This document shows, piece after piece, positions 1-12,366 of a stretch of 64,000 nt of DNA. The stretch lies in assembly GCA_038277395.1 (NCBI GenBank), contig CM076192.1, positions 133,125,570-133,189,569 on the forward strand. Reading direction: 5' to 3'. The position numbers and the translations under genes are program-made. The notes beneath the pieces were generated by a model. The model was not told where the DNA came from, searched no databases, and saw only the letters and a program-made list of their open reading frames with translations. Positions within the stretch are counted from its first letter, which is position 1. Each line of letters starts with the position of its first letter. The stretch is from Dryocosmus kuriphilus (taxonomy: Eukaryota > Arthropoda > Insecta > Hymenoptera > Cynipidae).

Positions 1-535
1 CGCTATATAATATCTTTTTTTTAATCTTTCAAAAATGTGGTTCATTAATAGTAATAGTAAAAATAAATTAAAATGCAAATTCTTTTTTTAATGATTTTGC
101 AAATATCGTCGGTTGATTTCCAACGATATTTGTGATCAAATTAACGATAAATGTCTTTAGTTCAACTATAAATCTTTGTCAGTGTATAACACCTTGGCAT
201 AACGACAATGACCCCATGAATATTAATCGAAGAACATGCTGAAACAAAGAGAAAATATAAGTTGAGTAAAAAAGAGATTTGGATTTTTAAGAATCTTAAA
301 GGATTCAATATTGGGGGGTAGAAATAAGCTTAGGTTCGAGATAAGAAAATACAATTTTTTGAAAGTCAAAAACTTAAGAGGTTCAAAACTCATTTATAAG
401 AGTTTGTTACCAAATTTTCTGATCTAATAATAATTTATACCATTGCAGACACAAATATGATCCAAAGGCTTGATGAAAATGAATCGAGTGAAATAATTAA
501 AATATTGATCCATTATCTCAAGTACTTAAGAGTAC
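1..535. other. AT-rich intronic sequence, no exon seen
   Basis: This lies downstream of the last visible exon of the N-acetyltransferase gene and begins with its intron (donor GTACTC just below 536 on the minus strand). The missing C-terminal GNAT exon was looked for on the minus strand and not seen, so it probably lies outside the window. Confidence 0.5.
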
Positions 536-1858
536 CTTGAAACTGGAATGTCGTGCAGTTTCTAAGCTGTCGTTTACTAGCATGTTTTCTAAAAAACCTT
601 TCCCACTAAAGCAATCATCGACACTTAAAAACCAACATACGAAAACATCGTCGACATTGTATTTTGAAAACAGATCAATTTTTTCGTTGAGTTTATACAG
701 AAGACCCAAAATTGTCTTGGCCTTTTCGTTACTAATTTCAGCGAATCGTCTCTTTGCTCCTTCACGCTCGCCCCTCTGTACAATTCTGTTTCGAATGCAA
801 CAAGCTATCTAGAATTATAAACTTGTTTTTAAATTATAAATTCGGCTCGGCTACAGGGCCGCAAAATCGGCACTTTATTTAACCGGGAGGCGGCAGTGAT
901 GCTTTTACTAGGATTTTTTAAATACAAAATGGATTGTTTAATAGAAGATGTAAAATAAAAAATTTAATTACTCAGTCTTTTAATTTTTACTTGTACTGTA
1001 AGGAACTCTGCAAATCTAAAAGTTGTACAGTTTTGAGTACCTACTTTGTTCAAGCCTACGAACGAGCCACTTTCCATTCTTATAGTATTCTTTGACTTTT
1101 CATATTTCCTATCAACTCCTTTTCCTAACAGTTCACATTCTATACAAGTTGAAATAGCTTTACTTGAAGTTTTATAAAATTGTGTATATTGTTTTAAAAT
1201 CCTTAAAAACTAACATTAAAATATTCAGCATTGAATAGTTAGAAATAGAATTTTGAAAAGTACAAACTTTACAGTTTCGAACTGAAAGCGAATTGGATAA
1301 TTGACGGTTTAAAATTTAAATTATTCAAAATTTTACAACTTAAAATTGAAAGCCTTAAAAGAGCTTTAAATTGTCTTTATTTTGAAATTGTACAAAAGTG
1401 AACGCTTGATTTAAAAAACTAACAATTCTTAATGGTTGGATTTTAAATTTTAGTCGCTTAAAATTTTTAGTTTAGTTTTAGTTTCTTCTATTACTTGAGT
1501 TATACATTTTTTATTTGAAAGTAAGTTCTATCTTTTTATTTTGGTTTAATTCAGTTTCAGACAGCTAAGAGGAAAATGTGCTAGGTATATTTTTTATCGA
1601 GGAATTGGTAAAACGAGTAATAATTACCGTTCCTTTTTGATCCATGACCATCCTTGAATATCCTTGTTTCAATGTCTGGAGACAGTGCTCTTTATGTTCA
1701 AAGTGGCTGTGACAGAGACCAACGGCTCGATAGAGTGGCTCGTCAGCAAAAAATCTGAGCCTCAAGTGGTCAGTTACGTCGGAAAAAGGATTTTCCGTAA
1801 TCGCGACAACAGTCAAGCGCTCGGTCGACATATCGAAGAGCTCTGCGCGATTTTGCAT
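536..1858 (-). CDS. Arylalkylamine N-acetyltransferase-like (GNAT), 5' part
   Basis: Two exons are visible, 1858-1628 and 808-536, both phase 0, joined by a GTAATT donor and a TTATAATTCTAG acceptor. The start ATG at 1858 has an in-frame stop two codons upstream and an A-rich context. Exon 1 carries the N-terminal family pattern (RFFADEPLYRAVGLC, then a GYSRMVMDQKG strand). Exon 2 carries the RGEREGAKRRFAEI segment, KIDLFSKY and the GNAT motif A strand FLSVDD. Insect members acetylate dopamine, serotonin or octopamine with acetyl-CoA in the cytosol and act in amine inactivation, cuticle sclerotisation or melatonin synthesis. About 168 residues are present of a usual 210-230. The acetyl-CoA loop reads SGKGFL where the family expects R-x-x-G-x-G/A, so activity is uncertain. 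Family assignment is from remembered family pattern, not a search. Confidence 0.72.
809..1627 (-). other. Intron of the N-acetyltransferase gene
   Basis: AT-rich intron between the two acetyltransferase exons. No embedded element or further exon was recognised. Confidence 0.6.
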
Positions 1859-3657
1859 TTTTTAGACAATATTTCTGGAAAGACTCTCCACGCGCACGTC
1901 ACTTTACACACGATGTTTCCGTGCCGTAATGTATTACAATCCTTGATTTTACATTCGTAAACATATCAGAAATATTAGATGTAAATCTGTATCAGCATGA
2001 CAATTTATTATTCATTGTATATACAAACGCAGAAAAAATAAAGCATGTGTAATCTCAAAAAAATATACGAATTGTTGTTTGTGTAAAACAAGTCGCAAAA
2101 TTGTTGCAAATAATTTTTTACAGGATTCTTCATTTTTATTTTATTCATTGAAAGTACTATATTAAGAACATAAAAGCTCAAATTTTTAGCAATAGTTAAA
2201 CGATATAAAAAATTATAAAAACCGAACATTTAGTTTCATTAGAGGATTCAAAATTTAAAAAAATGAAGTATATGTGATAAATGAAATTGGAAATGACTCG
2301 TTAAAGTGTAAATTATAGAAATTTTATCAGGGAAAATCGAGAATAAGAAAATTAACAATACTTCATACAACATATTTCCATGCTTATCTGTCTTTTTTAA
2401 ACAAGGTTACTATTCTACATGCGTAGTAGCAATTTTTCGAAGAGTATAGTTCTAACATTGTTTGAGTTAGATTAATTTAATAATACGTGGACATATTATT
2501 TCTTGCATAATAATCTCCACCTTCTCGATAAACAACATAGAAGTCAGAATTGAAGCAACAGAGAATTTTTTATTCCTTTGTGACATCACAAACATATTAG
2601 AGAATGTCCCACTCTTATACTTCCTATATTAATTTTGCTCGTGTTCAAAAAATATATGCACCAATTACATTTGTCATAAAAAATAAAGATTTCGTCTCAA
2701 TTTACATTTAAATATATGGTAGAATATTTATATAGAACGTTTTATGTATATTCATATCCGTGTTCTATTTTCTTAGAATTAATAATAATATAAAATACCA
2801 AAAAGGAAAGAGTAGAAAAAAATAAATCGAAGAAATTTTGTTGATTGTTATTTTTTCGCAAAATAGTCTTTCGTACCACAAATCTAGAAACAAAGTTTCC
2901 TAGTTTATAGTTACAAATAAGGCTCTTAATTTTGAATTAAAATGTAAGGCTATACGGAAAAGGATGTATAGCTAAACCAATAATATTGGCAAAATCTTCA
3001 AAATAGGAATTTTCATTATAATTTATTCTTACTATTATTATTAATGAATTAGATTTTCAAACCGTTAAAACAAAGATATTAAATAAAGCTGAAATCGAAA
3101 TATTGTAAGTCTGAATACAGCGCTAATGAAATAAGAATAATTTTAACAAAGATTTGAATTTTATGATTGATTTCAGTTTACGTAGATATTATAAAGATTT
3201 ATAAGGCTTAGTCAAAATAAAAAAAAAGGGGAATTAATAGCAGAACAACTTTTTTCATGTATATTTTAGTTTTGTTGATTATCTTTTTCAGTATTTTTTT
3301 GTTAATACTATAAATTTTTTTCCGTGTAAATTATAGGCTAGTAAACCTAATATCAATTTTCCAATTATATCATACCGAAGATCACAAATTTCAAACTAAA
3401 ATTGTTTTTGAATCACATAATACAATTTTCCATTGACTAATACGTATTTGTCTTCAAAAATTCTACCAATAATTAATCATTAGTGCGGATAAGAATGATA
3501 AATTAATCGATTTATTTAAGCCGATTAAAAAGTGTGGTATAGCAACAAAAAGAATTTTTTTAAAACTTTATCTGATAATGTAACCTGTTCAGTTTTTAAA
3601 TTAAAAAGGTTTTAAATATTTCAAATAATGTTCCTATGGACCAAATAAATTAAAGTA
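1859..3657. other. Upstream/intergenic AT-rich stretch
   Basis: This lies 5' of the acetyltransferase start on its strand. A GC-richer 100 bp directly upstream of the ATG (about 1860-1960) could be 5' UTR or proximal promoter. No TATA box or RNA gene was identified with confidence; the rest is plain AT-rich DNA. Confidence 0.4.
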
Positions 3658-4293
3658 CCCAATACCAGGACAAAGTGGAAAAGGGGTTCAATACCTGGAC
3701 AGTGACAAGAATTGTAATTATTATTAACGAGTAAACTGTAGTAAATAACAAAAATAAAAATTAATATGCATTGTTTAGTATCTTAACTGGAATAAAGAAT
3801 CGAAATTATCTTAATTGAAATGCAAATTATATTATAAATGCATTATTTAAAATATGATTCATAAACTGCGAATGATTTCACTACTTTCCTTGTTTTTAAT
3901 GCAAAATCGCTGCAATAGTTTATTGCAATAAAAAAAGTAAAATAATATTTTATTATAGCTTATTAAGTTTTTATACTCTAAAAACTGTAAATAAATGACG
4001 CAAAATTGTATAAGAAAACTAAATCTCAATGTTCCATTTCAAAAATTTATAAGCATCTTGCATCTGTCCAGGATTGGTCCCAACTTTGTCCAACTATTCC
4101 GGACATCCCAAAAAGCCTGTTCCACTACTGCTGTATATTTTTGTCCAACCTCCATTTTTTACCATTTAAAAGATGAAAAAGTTATTGCTTTTTTCAAAAT
4201 CTCTTGAAGAAACTACAAATTATACGTTAAAACTAAAAATGCACATTTTTTAAAATACATTTTATGCTCTATAAAATGCGGCCAGGTATTGGG
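3658..4293. mobile_element. MITE with CCCAATACC terminal inverted repeats
   Basis: The left end reads CCCAATACCAGG and the right end CCAGGTATTGGG, so the ends are inverted repeats differing at one base over 12. A second copy of the motif (CAATACCTGGAC) lies just inside the left end, and GTCCAGG/TTGTCCAAC words recur in the right half, as subterminal repeats do. At 636 bp with no coding capacity it is most simply a non-autonomous DNA transposon. No convincing target-site duplication was seen. Confidence 0.55.
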
Positions 4294-4817
4294 AAATTTA
4301 TCTTAATTTAGTAATGAATTTTTTGTAGATGCAGATGCAACTCAAAATCAAAGACCGATCGGAAAACTTTAACGGGTTTTAACATTTAAATTGTACTTCT
4401 CTTGAAGGCCCAGCCACGACTTCTTGATCAGCTCAGATAATTCGATTCATTTCAACATTAATTAAATTTAATTAAATCATTAATCATAAAATATGATATT
4501 AGGTACACTACTATTTCCAGAATTTTTACAAAATCTGATTGTAATAATTGATAGAGATAATGGGAACAGAAATAATAGTAATTACTGCTGAAAAAAATTA
4601 ACAACAGATTTGCAATAATTCACTATTTTAAATAGGGCGTAATTTAGTATCTTATTTTAGTTTTCCATATAATACAGTTGCATCAGAGACTTCGTTTCGT
4701 AGTACCCCCAAGTATTGTGTATAACTCCTTTCAGTTTTATTTCAAATTATCATCAGTGTCAGTCTGAAAATACAAGAATTAAAAATTTAGAAATAGGTAT
4801 TTTAATTTGTTTTATAT
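4294..4817. other. AT-rich sequence, nothing recognised
   Basis: Possible 3' region or next intron of the secreted-protein gene on the minus strand. No AATAAA is obvious close to the candidate stop codon at 4818. Confidence 0.35.
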
Positions 4818-7800
4818 TTAACACTTTATTTCATAATTACCGCTATCTTTATACATCTGAATAGACCTGTTTTCTTTTGTCTCTCCGTGCCTTGGAAGAA
4901 AAACCATTTCCACACTCTCGTCATCAAAATTTCGTGTCACCTCACGGGGAAAACTTTCCGATTCGTTAGAGACGTCCTCGTTTTCCTTGTTTTTAATCAA
5001 CTTTTCGTTGTGGTCTCTACAAAATATAAAAAAATTGTGTTCTCAACATATTATTTTGTTGTATTTTTTATGTAAAATTATAAAAGGTTGTACCTAATTA
5101 TGTCTTCTTTTGAGGCCTGAGAGTCCTTATTGTTCCAATCATGTGGCATTCCTCTACCGTTTAAAGTATCGTACAACCTGACTCGATATTTTCGAGAATT
5201 TGGAATTTGATGTCGTTTATCAATCAATCGTGATATTATCCAATTAATGCTGAGCGATGGTGTCTCGAAAGTCCTATTATTTTCCTCATTCGGTTCTCTT
5301 ATCGAAAGATGTCGAAAGTTGTTCGCTCCACTAATTCCGCTGCGTTTTCCGTGCGCTATTTTGAAATTTAAATAAACCATTTTTCAACTTCAAAATTCTT
5401 AGATTTTGGGATGTTTTATTTGAGACTTCCAAATTTGAATTAAAAAATTAGGATACTTATTTTATATGGTGGTCCAATTTACAATTTAAAAAAAGTTATG
5501 TTGTAAATGAAGAAAAAAACAAATACCTATAAAAGAAGATTTCCATCTAGCAATATATAGACGATGGGAGGAAATACAGATGAGAAAAGTTTGGTTAAGT
5601 TGGGTAAAGGTTCAATAATAATATCGAACTTTCATCACGCTAATGAGGACTTTAATACATATTGGAAAGAACTTTAAACTGTTAAAAAATTTCTAGAAAG
5701 TTTCAGTACACACCACCCAAGCAGGAATGTCCATAGTCCACACAAGAACCTGAAACTCAAATAGGAATCAATTATTAAATATTTTCTCAATACAATAAAC
5801 ACAGATAAATATTTTTGGCCGTATTGTCATTGAAAATTTCTGTATATTTTCGAAAACACTTTTTAATATAAAGCCAACTTTATAAATTTGCGCAAAGTTT
5901 CAAGGAAAAAGGTATAGGAGTGGGCCTAAAACAATGAAAAGTGAAATTAAAAATAAGCTCAGGAAACTTGGAAATGTGGTGTATGGAGATTATACGGTTG
6001 TAACCTTTGTGGAGATTATTCAATATTTTTTTAGGTTCCCTTTCCATCACAAAAGCGAAGCGCTTTTCCTTTTCGGTGTTCTTCGACTAAATCCACAGGT
6101 GCCCGTGTGTATTGACGCGTCCGGAAAATTCACATTGTATTTTGCAACTGCGTGCAAGTTTATTTCCGGTACATTTTTTCTTTCCTTATTTTCTCAAAAC
6201 TATATTCAATTGTTAATTAAATTAGAAAAGGGTTATTTAAATGTATATAGTGACTTTATAAAAAAGTAAATTAGAGTAAACAAGTATAAATCAAGTAAAA
6301 TGTTTCTTAATTTTCATTTTTATGAATATTACATGTCTAATCAACGAAGCAGATCAAATTTTAATCGAAGATCTTAAATTATATAATTAAAACTCCAAAA
6401 GAATCTGCATGTAAAAAATAAAATTTTTAATTGAAAGCATGATTTTAGGTACAACTGTATAGAACAGAGAGAATAGAGAATATTCCTCTAATGAGAAATA
6501 ACTTGTTTTGCCCCGTTTCAAATTGAACTATTTGTATCTTTCAAATTTTTTAACTCAAAAATGAAAATGTTTAAAAAATTAAATACTGAATATCGCCCGT
6601 GTAAAGAAAGCCCTGTTTAGCCCTCTTCCAAATAGTGGCCCTCACGAGAGGCCCAAGTGGACGATCCACGCGGGCAAATTCACAAGGGCCCCCGCAGAGG
6701 ACGCTACAAGTTTGATTAATTCAGAGTTACTAAAAATGAATTTTTTTCAAAAATTGGATGACACTTTCTTGGAAACTGAACTCTGAAAATATGGATATTC
6801 CACGAGGATCCCCGCGGAGAGACCTGCTGGTTGCCCTCATGCATCAGTTTACAAAAATTAAGTGATGTTTTTGTTGTAATAAATTGTCTTTTTTAAATAG
6901 TAACAATATCTATTCTAAACGTACAGTTATTGAAAATTCTAAGAGGAAAAACAAAAAAAGAGGAGAGAAAAAGAAGGCAACCAACCAAATACCCTTCCTT
7001 GTTTTTCTTTCCCTCGTCTTCTTTTGTTTTTACCCTGCTTAAAATCCCGACCCCAAATCAACTACATACATATCAATGTTTCGGTGTTCATGCTACACCC
7101 TTACCAAGGCAAATAAACAAAATAAAATTTAAAAAATAAATGAAATAATATATAAAAAATAAAAAGAATAAAATAATATCACCCAGCCAGCTCCATGACC
7201 TGACTAAGAAATAAGAAAATAATAGCAGAGAAATATATACCTGTAGACAGGAGGAATTTCATTTTATTTTGTTTTATTTTATTTCATTCTATTTTATGTT
7301 ACTGTATTGTATTTTATTTTATTTTTTTATTAATTCTTTTTCTATTTTATTTCTTTATTTTATTTTGCTTCTTTGCCTTGATAACAGAGTTGCATGAACA
7401 TAGAAACGTTGGCATGTGTGTAACTGGTTTTTGGTTGGGATTTTAAACAGGGTAAAAACAAAAGAAAACGAGGGAAAGAAGAAAGCGGAAGGGGATTTGG
7501 TTGGTTGCGTTCTTTTTCCCTCCTCTTTTTTTTTCCTTTTTGAATTCTGTTAAAAAGCTTTTTTCAAGTTTTGGTTCAAATTTGATCGGAGAGTCGGTTT
7601 GTTATCTGCAACAACTTTTAATTTGAATTTTGATATTCTACGTTAAAAGTATTTTTTGGATTTAAATATTTTCAAAATCTCTTTTATTTAGTTATTGAAA
7701 AGAAAGATAATTTCGACAAATTTTAAAGTGCGCGTACGGAGTCTTTGCCTGAAAAAAAGGTATGAACAGTAAGTTAAGGTGGTCAAGAAGAAAAATGCAA

Positions 7801-9991
7801 GGGTTATGGAGTTTGAGTCGTAGTCGAGGCGATAATTTTTTCTTTTTTTTTTTTTTATATTTCAAGATTTTTTACACATTAGAAATACATACAAATTTAT
7901 TTTAAAATGATTAAAAATAATGTGAATACAATTATTAAATGTATTTTTTAAAATTAAAAATTCATCGTCGGAACAACGGCGAGGGGCCCCACGAGGGCCT
8001 TTCGAGGACAACCATGAGGGCCGCCCATGTTGGACCCTTATGGAGTAACGTGTCGTTTCAATGTGGCGTCACTCCTGGATTGCCCTCATAAGCTCCTCAT
8101 CGCATGAGGGCATTTCATGCAGGTCCTTTATCACGGGTGAAGCGAAATTCGGCATTTTTAAATTCAAAGCTTTTAAAAATTAACACTCGTAACGAAATGA
8201 ACTATTTTTGTAAACTAAAACTGTCTTAAAATTCAGAATTGAAAATCAATTTTTAATCTTTTCTATTCTGAATGGAAAGGGTAAAAATAACTAATTTTAA
8301 ATTTTATCTTGAATTATTCAAACTTGAACTATTTTATATTAAAACATTCGAAATAGGGCAATTTTATTCCAAAGTTTAAATAACTTCAGTTGGAAAAAAA
8401 AGAATTTTAATTTAGCATTCAAAAAAGCAAATTAAAATTCATTATATTCAAACCGTGAAAATAAAAAAATTTTAATTTTAAATTCTTGAAAAATACACGC
8501 AACTTCATATTAAACATGTAAAGAAGAATTACGACAGCACAAAATTGAAACATTGTAAAATGCAACTTTCCGAATGAACAATTTTTATATTATCAGATCT
8601 AAAAAATTAGGCAATTACTATTTCAAAACATTTAAAAACTTACGGTACGAAATTTTTATTGATTCTGCAATTTCAAATTGCACTGTCTTTATATTTTAAA
8701 CATAAAAATTGAAGTATTTTATTATTCATCAAGATTTTCAATTGTTGAAAGTGAAATCATTTAAAATTCAACAATTTTAAGTTTGAAGCCTTCCAAACAA
8801 CGCAGAATTATAAACTTTAGATGAGTAAATTAGAACAATAGTTAAATGTAGGTAGAGAATATTTATTTACAAAACTTAAACGCAAATGTTTGAAAATTGT
8901 ACAATTTTGAATATTTGGATTTTTTATTTGATTGCGTAAAAAAATTGAGGTACATAAATACCGTTTGGAAGTACATAAAATTTACAAAATATAGAAATTT
9001 ATATTATTCCTCAATGTATATTTATAATTTGATACATGGCGAAGTAAAAAACTGAATTTAGAATATTCAAAATATTATATATTTTAGGATTGGATGCATT
9101 TAAAATAACCCAATCAAACAACTATTTTAGACATTAAACTTTTGGGAAAAACTCAATTAAAATTTTAAGTGTAGAGTAATGAACAAGATTTTCAATTGGA
9201 AATTTTCAAACAAAAGTTTCTTAACACGTATTTATTAAATTATTTTTTCACAAATTCTATCTATTTAAGAATTCAGATGGATCTTTTAAATTGATATCGT
9301 TTTGTGTAGAATAAAACTTACAAAAGTGTGACTGCTCCACTGAATTCATCTTTGTTTTCGATTTCAATTCGAAATGTTTCACTCTGATTACATGGAATGA
9401 TATTTCAAGCTGATTGCAGAAAATCATGTAGTAATGAGTCCCACTATACATTCTAGTTTCCGCGCTGACTCGGAATAAGATTGAAAAATTGCGCTTAGTG
9501 TTTTAACGAACCAGAAGATAGAGTAAACTGTTTGGTTCACTCACAAATTGTACTTCTTTATTATTTTGAAAATATCTTCAAACCCATTCGATTCCAAAAT
9601 CTCATTAAAAACTTCGAATTTTCTTTAAAATTTGCCAAAATTATGGAAACACCTTTTAAAATTTAGCACTTTTAGCATTTTAGCATTTTTTAAGGTTTTC
9701 ATTCTTTATTTCGAAAAATCGTGTAGCTTGAATTTTTTTTTTTGGTTAAATCAACTTTTAAATTGTCATCCAGATCCATGTTAATTTACTTCAAAAATAG
9801 ACTTACCTAAACTTAACTTATTAAATATATAAATGTTATGAATTGCTATATTCATACAATTTTCATAACAAGCTTGAATTTCTCGACCTACCTGTAGCGC
9901 ATCCAGCGAAGCAAAAAATCATCATGAACATAAAAGACCATGTCAGGCTAAACAAATTCCTCCGCAAAACCACCTCTTGATTTTTTCGCAT
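4818..9991 (-). CDS. Predicted secreted protein, four-exon model
   Basis: Coding exons on the minus strand are 9991-9892, 9468-9322, 5355-5094 and 5016-4841. Phases agree at all three junctions (1, 1, 2), and every boundary has GT/AG signals, with TTTTAATTCAG just before the ATG-containing exon and GTAGGT after it. Exon 1 encodes a short basic start and a hydrophobic stretch (TWSFMFMMIFCFAGCATVSA) that looks like a signal peptide. The remainder is hydrophilic, about 230 residues. It contains a G-K-R triplet near residue 85, further dibasic sites (I-D-K-R), and an acidic, Ser/Asn-rich tail. The last exon either reads through to a stop at 4818 or splices out after residue G at a GTAATT donor. 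I do not recognise the family; a processed peptide precursor is one possibility. The model is inference from splice grammar. Confidence 0.42.
6048..6064. repeat. 17-bp hairpin
   Basis: AAAAGCGAAGCGCTTTT forms a 7-bp stem with a 3-base loop. It sits in a GC-richer 150 bp patch within the large intron of the secreted-protein gene. Function unknown. Confidence 0.5.
6596..8137. mobile_element. Non-autonomous TIR element (CCCGTG ends)
   Basis: The left end CCCGTGTAAAG and the right end CTTTATCACGGG are inverted with one indel. GC-rich blocks full of GAGGGC and CCCTCA words sit just inside both ends (6603-6850 and 7975-8137), in an otherwise AT-rich interior, as in subterminal repeats. The same left-end motif (CCCGTGTA..AAAGCCCT..TTAGCCC) recurs at 12691, so this is a family. 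No transposase ORF was found. No clear target duplication was seen, so the ends are approximate. Confidence 0.45.
6930..7550. repeat. Foldback element, about 175-bp arms
   Basis: The segment at about 6936-7112 is the inverted complement of about 7368-7545; for example AAGGCAACCAACCAAAT pairs with the stretch ending GGTTGGTTGCG. The spacer, about 7140-7370, is low-complexity TTTTATTTTA. The arms are purine/pyrimidine skewed. It lies inside the CCCGTG element and is probably a separate nested insertion. It carries no coding sequence; the apparent ORF through the left arm is a by-product. Confidence 0.6.
8138..9321. other. Intronic AT-rich sequence
   Basis: Part of the large intron between exons 2 and 3 of the secreted-protein model. 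Nothing else was recognised. Confidence 0.4.
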
Positions 9992-10112
9992 GTTTCGTAC
10001 CAATATGCTCCTCCTGAATTAAAATAAATTGTAGACATTATACTAAGCATATCATTCCAAATTTGTTTATAAATTTCCAAACAATTCAAAAGTTACACAA
10101 ATAAAAATACGT

Positions 10113-11052
10113 AATTGGTAAAGTTTTTTTGTGATTTTCCAAATTTTCACACCACAGGATTTCGATTCTTAAAAGTAAAACGATGAGTTTTATAAATATA
10201 TTTTGTAGCTCTTCATAAGAAGAACAATTCTGCTTGTTAATATTTTCTCATATCTTGCATAATTTTGTTGAAAAGTGGTTTTCTTTATATTTCGTAACAT
10301 ATTTCACTAATAACTCAAAAACTAAGCGTCTGCTCAAAAAAATAATTGGAAGCCAATTTGTAGAAATTTTTGAGGTGGAAAACTGTGGTTACTATCATTT
10401 TTTCGTATCTTGCCTAGTTTAGCGGGAAATTTGAAATTTTTCATTTTTAATAACGTTTTATCGATTAAATCCAAAACCGTGAATTTTATCAAGAAATAGT
10501 TGAAACAAAATTTGTAGATCTTTTTTAATTGAACAACTTTGTTTTTCACGATTTTTTTCTATCTTGAATATTTTAACAGGAAACTAGAGTTTTTTAATTT
10601 TAATAGCGTTTTCTTGATTGAAACAAAAACCTTTCATTTTATCAAAAAATGGTTTGAAAATTTGTAGATTGTCTAGAGGTGAACGATTTTACTTTCAAAG
10701 ATTTTTTTTACATCTCTCATAGTTTAGCCGGAAAATGGAATTTTTGATTTTGTGAAAACCGTTTTTGATGGATAAAACTATAACCGTTTGCTAAAAACCA
10801 CTGGTTAACGAACTTGTTTTTTCTTTTTAACCCTTATAGAAGTGTACCAAAGCGCATTCGAATCCAATTAGTCCTTCGAAAGTTATCGTGGGAAAAGGCT
10901 CCAACGACAACAACGACGACAAGGACAACGACGACGACAAAGACGACCGTTTTTTTCGGATTCAGGAGGTCTCAAAACGTGGAGATTTCATGAAATCCGC
11001 GAAAGTCAAATTTTACATAAATCTAATACCTTGTCTGATGAGAATGTAATGA
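10113..11052 (+). mobile_element. Dispersed repeat, copy 1 (about 0.94 kb)
   Basis: Closely related to the inverted copy at 27949-28905. Both run from ATTGGTAAAGTTTT to GATGAGAATGTAA. Inside are several diverged tandem units of roughly 160 bp (each with a TTTGTAGAT.. block, a poly-T block and a GTTTTTGTTT-like block), then an AACGACGAC-type triplet tract near 10900, then a conserved 90-bp 3' part (GGATTCAGGAGGTCTCAAAA). There is no coding potential. Presumably a non-autonomous mobile element; the class is unknown. Confidence 0.65.
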
Positions 11053-11970
11053 GCGTTACAAAATTTGAACATATTGATTTAACGTTTAATTTTTTAAAAA
11101 AATTTTTTCTTACTTTATAAAAAGTAATCCATAAATTGTAAGTTTTATATATATATTAAAATTGCAAAATTATTATGAAAAAATTGTAATTGATAGAATT
11201 TTTACCAAAATAAAATTGAAAAAAGTTTACTTTGAAGAAATTATAACTGAAATTAAAACAATGATCACCTTATAATTTTTTGGAGAAAATTCACTTCTGA
11301 ATCATTTTTTAAGCACGCTATATTTTTGGCGTTGGATTTGAATTCCTTGGCCAAAAAAGATGATGGGCGCGTACCTGAACTCAAGTTGGTATCGAGGTAG
11401 GAAAGCTTTTATATACCATGGGATGATGGTGGGGTGATCCAAGCACCGTAGAAATTGCGCATCTGCGTTGTGGATTGTCAGATCGGACGTCGCAAAGTCA
11501 AAAATGATTCAAAGATTAATTTTAAATTTATTTATAAATTCTTAGTTTCATTATTTCTAAAAATGTCCCACAGTTTGATAAAAGAAAATAACATCTTAGA
11601 TTTTAGGCTGTGGCTACGGATACCGAAATTTCAAATTTTCTTGGTACGAATAAAGCCGGAAAGGGACAACAGGGCTATTTGTACCGAAATTGATGCAAAT
11701 ATACAGATTTTTTTTCGTTATGCGTAGATGTTTCCTACATTTTATGTGGTATCTTCACCATTTTTAAATTTTTGAACATGAAAGTTATCAAATTAATTTT
11801 TTTTCTACTAAGAAAGTGTTATTAAGTACATCAAATTTGCATCCAGCTTTATGAATGTAAATAATGGAAGTAAGTGTTATTCAGAAAATGAATCAACTTC
11901 GGAACTTAGGGAAAAGAAAATTTTAGAAATGCCCCTCATGTAATTTATCATTAAAAAAGTTTTGAAGCTT
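11053..11970. other. AT-rich sequence, no gene supported
   Basis: A slightly GC-richer patch near 11330-11500 has an open frame on the plus strand, but no splice context or family resemblance supports calling it a gene. Confidence 0.35.
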
Positions 11971-12070
11971 CCCGAGTCAAAATCCTAATACTCGGCAAGT
12001 CCTCCCTGCATGCTCTGTCACAAAAAATAGAGTTCTGCGCGAGGTTGGAGGGAGCCTTTGACAAATTTAC

Positions 12071-12366
12071 TGTGCTCGTCTAGTACTCTCTAAAGCCTCT
12101 GTGACGAAAATTCGACCATTAGACGAGTCTTTAGAGAGGACTTGCACGTATAAAATAAAATAGAGTACGCAGAGAGCGTGGAGAGAGTTTAGAGCGATAC
12201 CTATTAAAATTCAATTTCTGTGCTCGCCTAGTACTCTCTAAAACCTCTTGTGACGAAAAATCGAGCATTACAGGAGTCTGAGGAGAGGGAGTTCACGTAG
12301 TAGATTAAATAGAGTACGGAGGGAGCTTGTAGGGAGCTCGGAACAATATTGATTAAAAAACTTAAT
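12071..12366. repeat. Two tandem copies of a 148-bp unit
   Basis: The unit beginning TGTGCTCGTCTAGTACTCTC at 12071 recurs at 12219 with moderate divergence. It lies inside the left part of the 2.2-kb TIR element. Confidence 0.7.

Noticed and set aside
1565..1858. Possible p53-type DNA-binding fragment (a C-x-x-H near the middle)
   Set aside because: The order of motifs and the next in-phase exon (DLFSKY, FLSVDD) fit an arylalkylamine N-acetyltransferase far better.
1664..1960. Plus-strand open frame over the acetyltransferase exon
   Set aside because: Antisense shadow of the coding exon; no splice context or family pattern.
5934..6269. 111-codon plus-strand ORF as a gene
   Set aside because: No recognisable domain, lies in a large intron, and the coding-looking part is just a GC-richer hairpin-bearing patch.
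10334..10549. ORFs in the 10.1-11 kb repeat (also at 28461)
   Set aside because: They follow the internal repeat units and appear in both copies only because the units are AT-rich and stop-poor in one frame.
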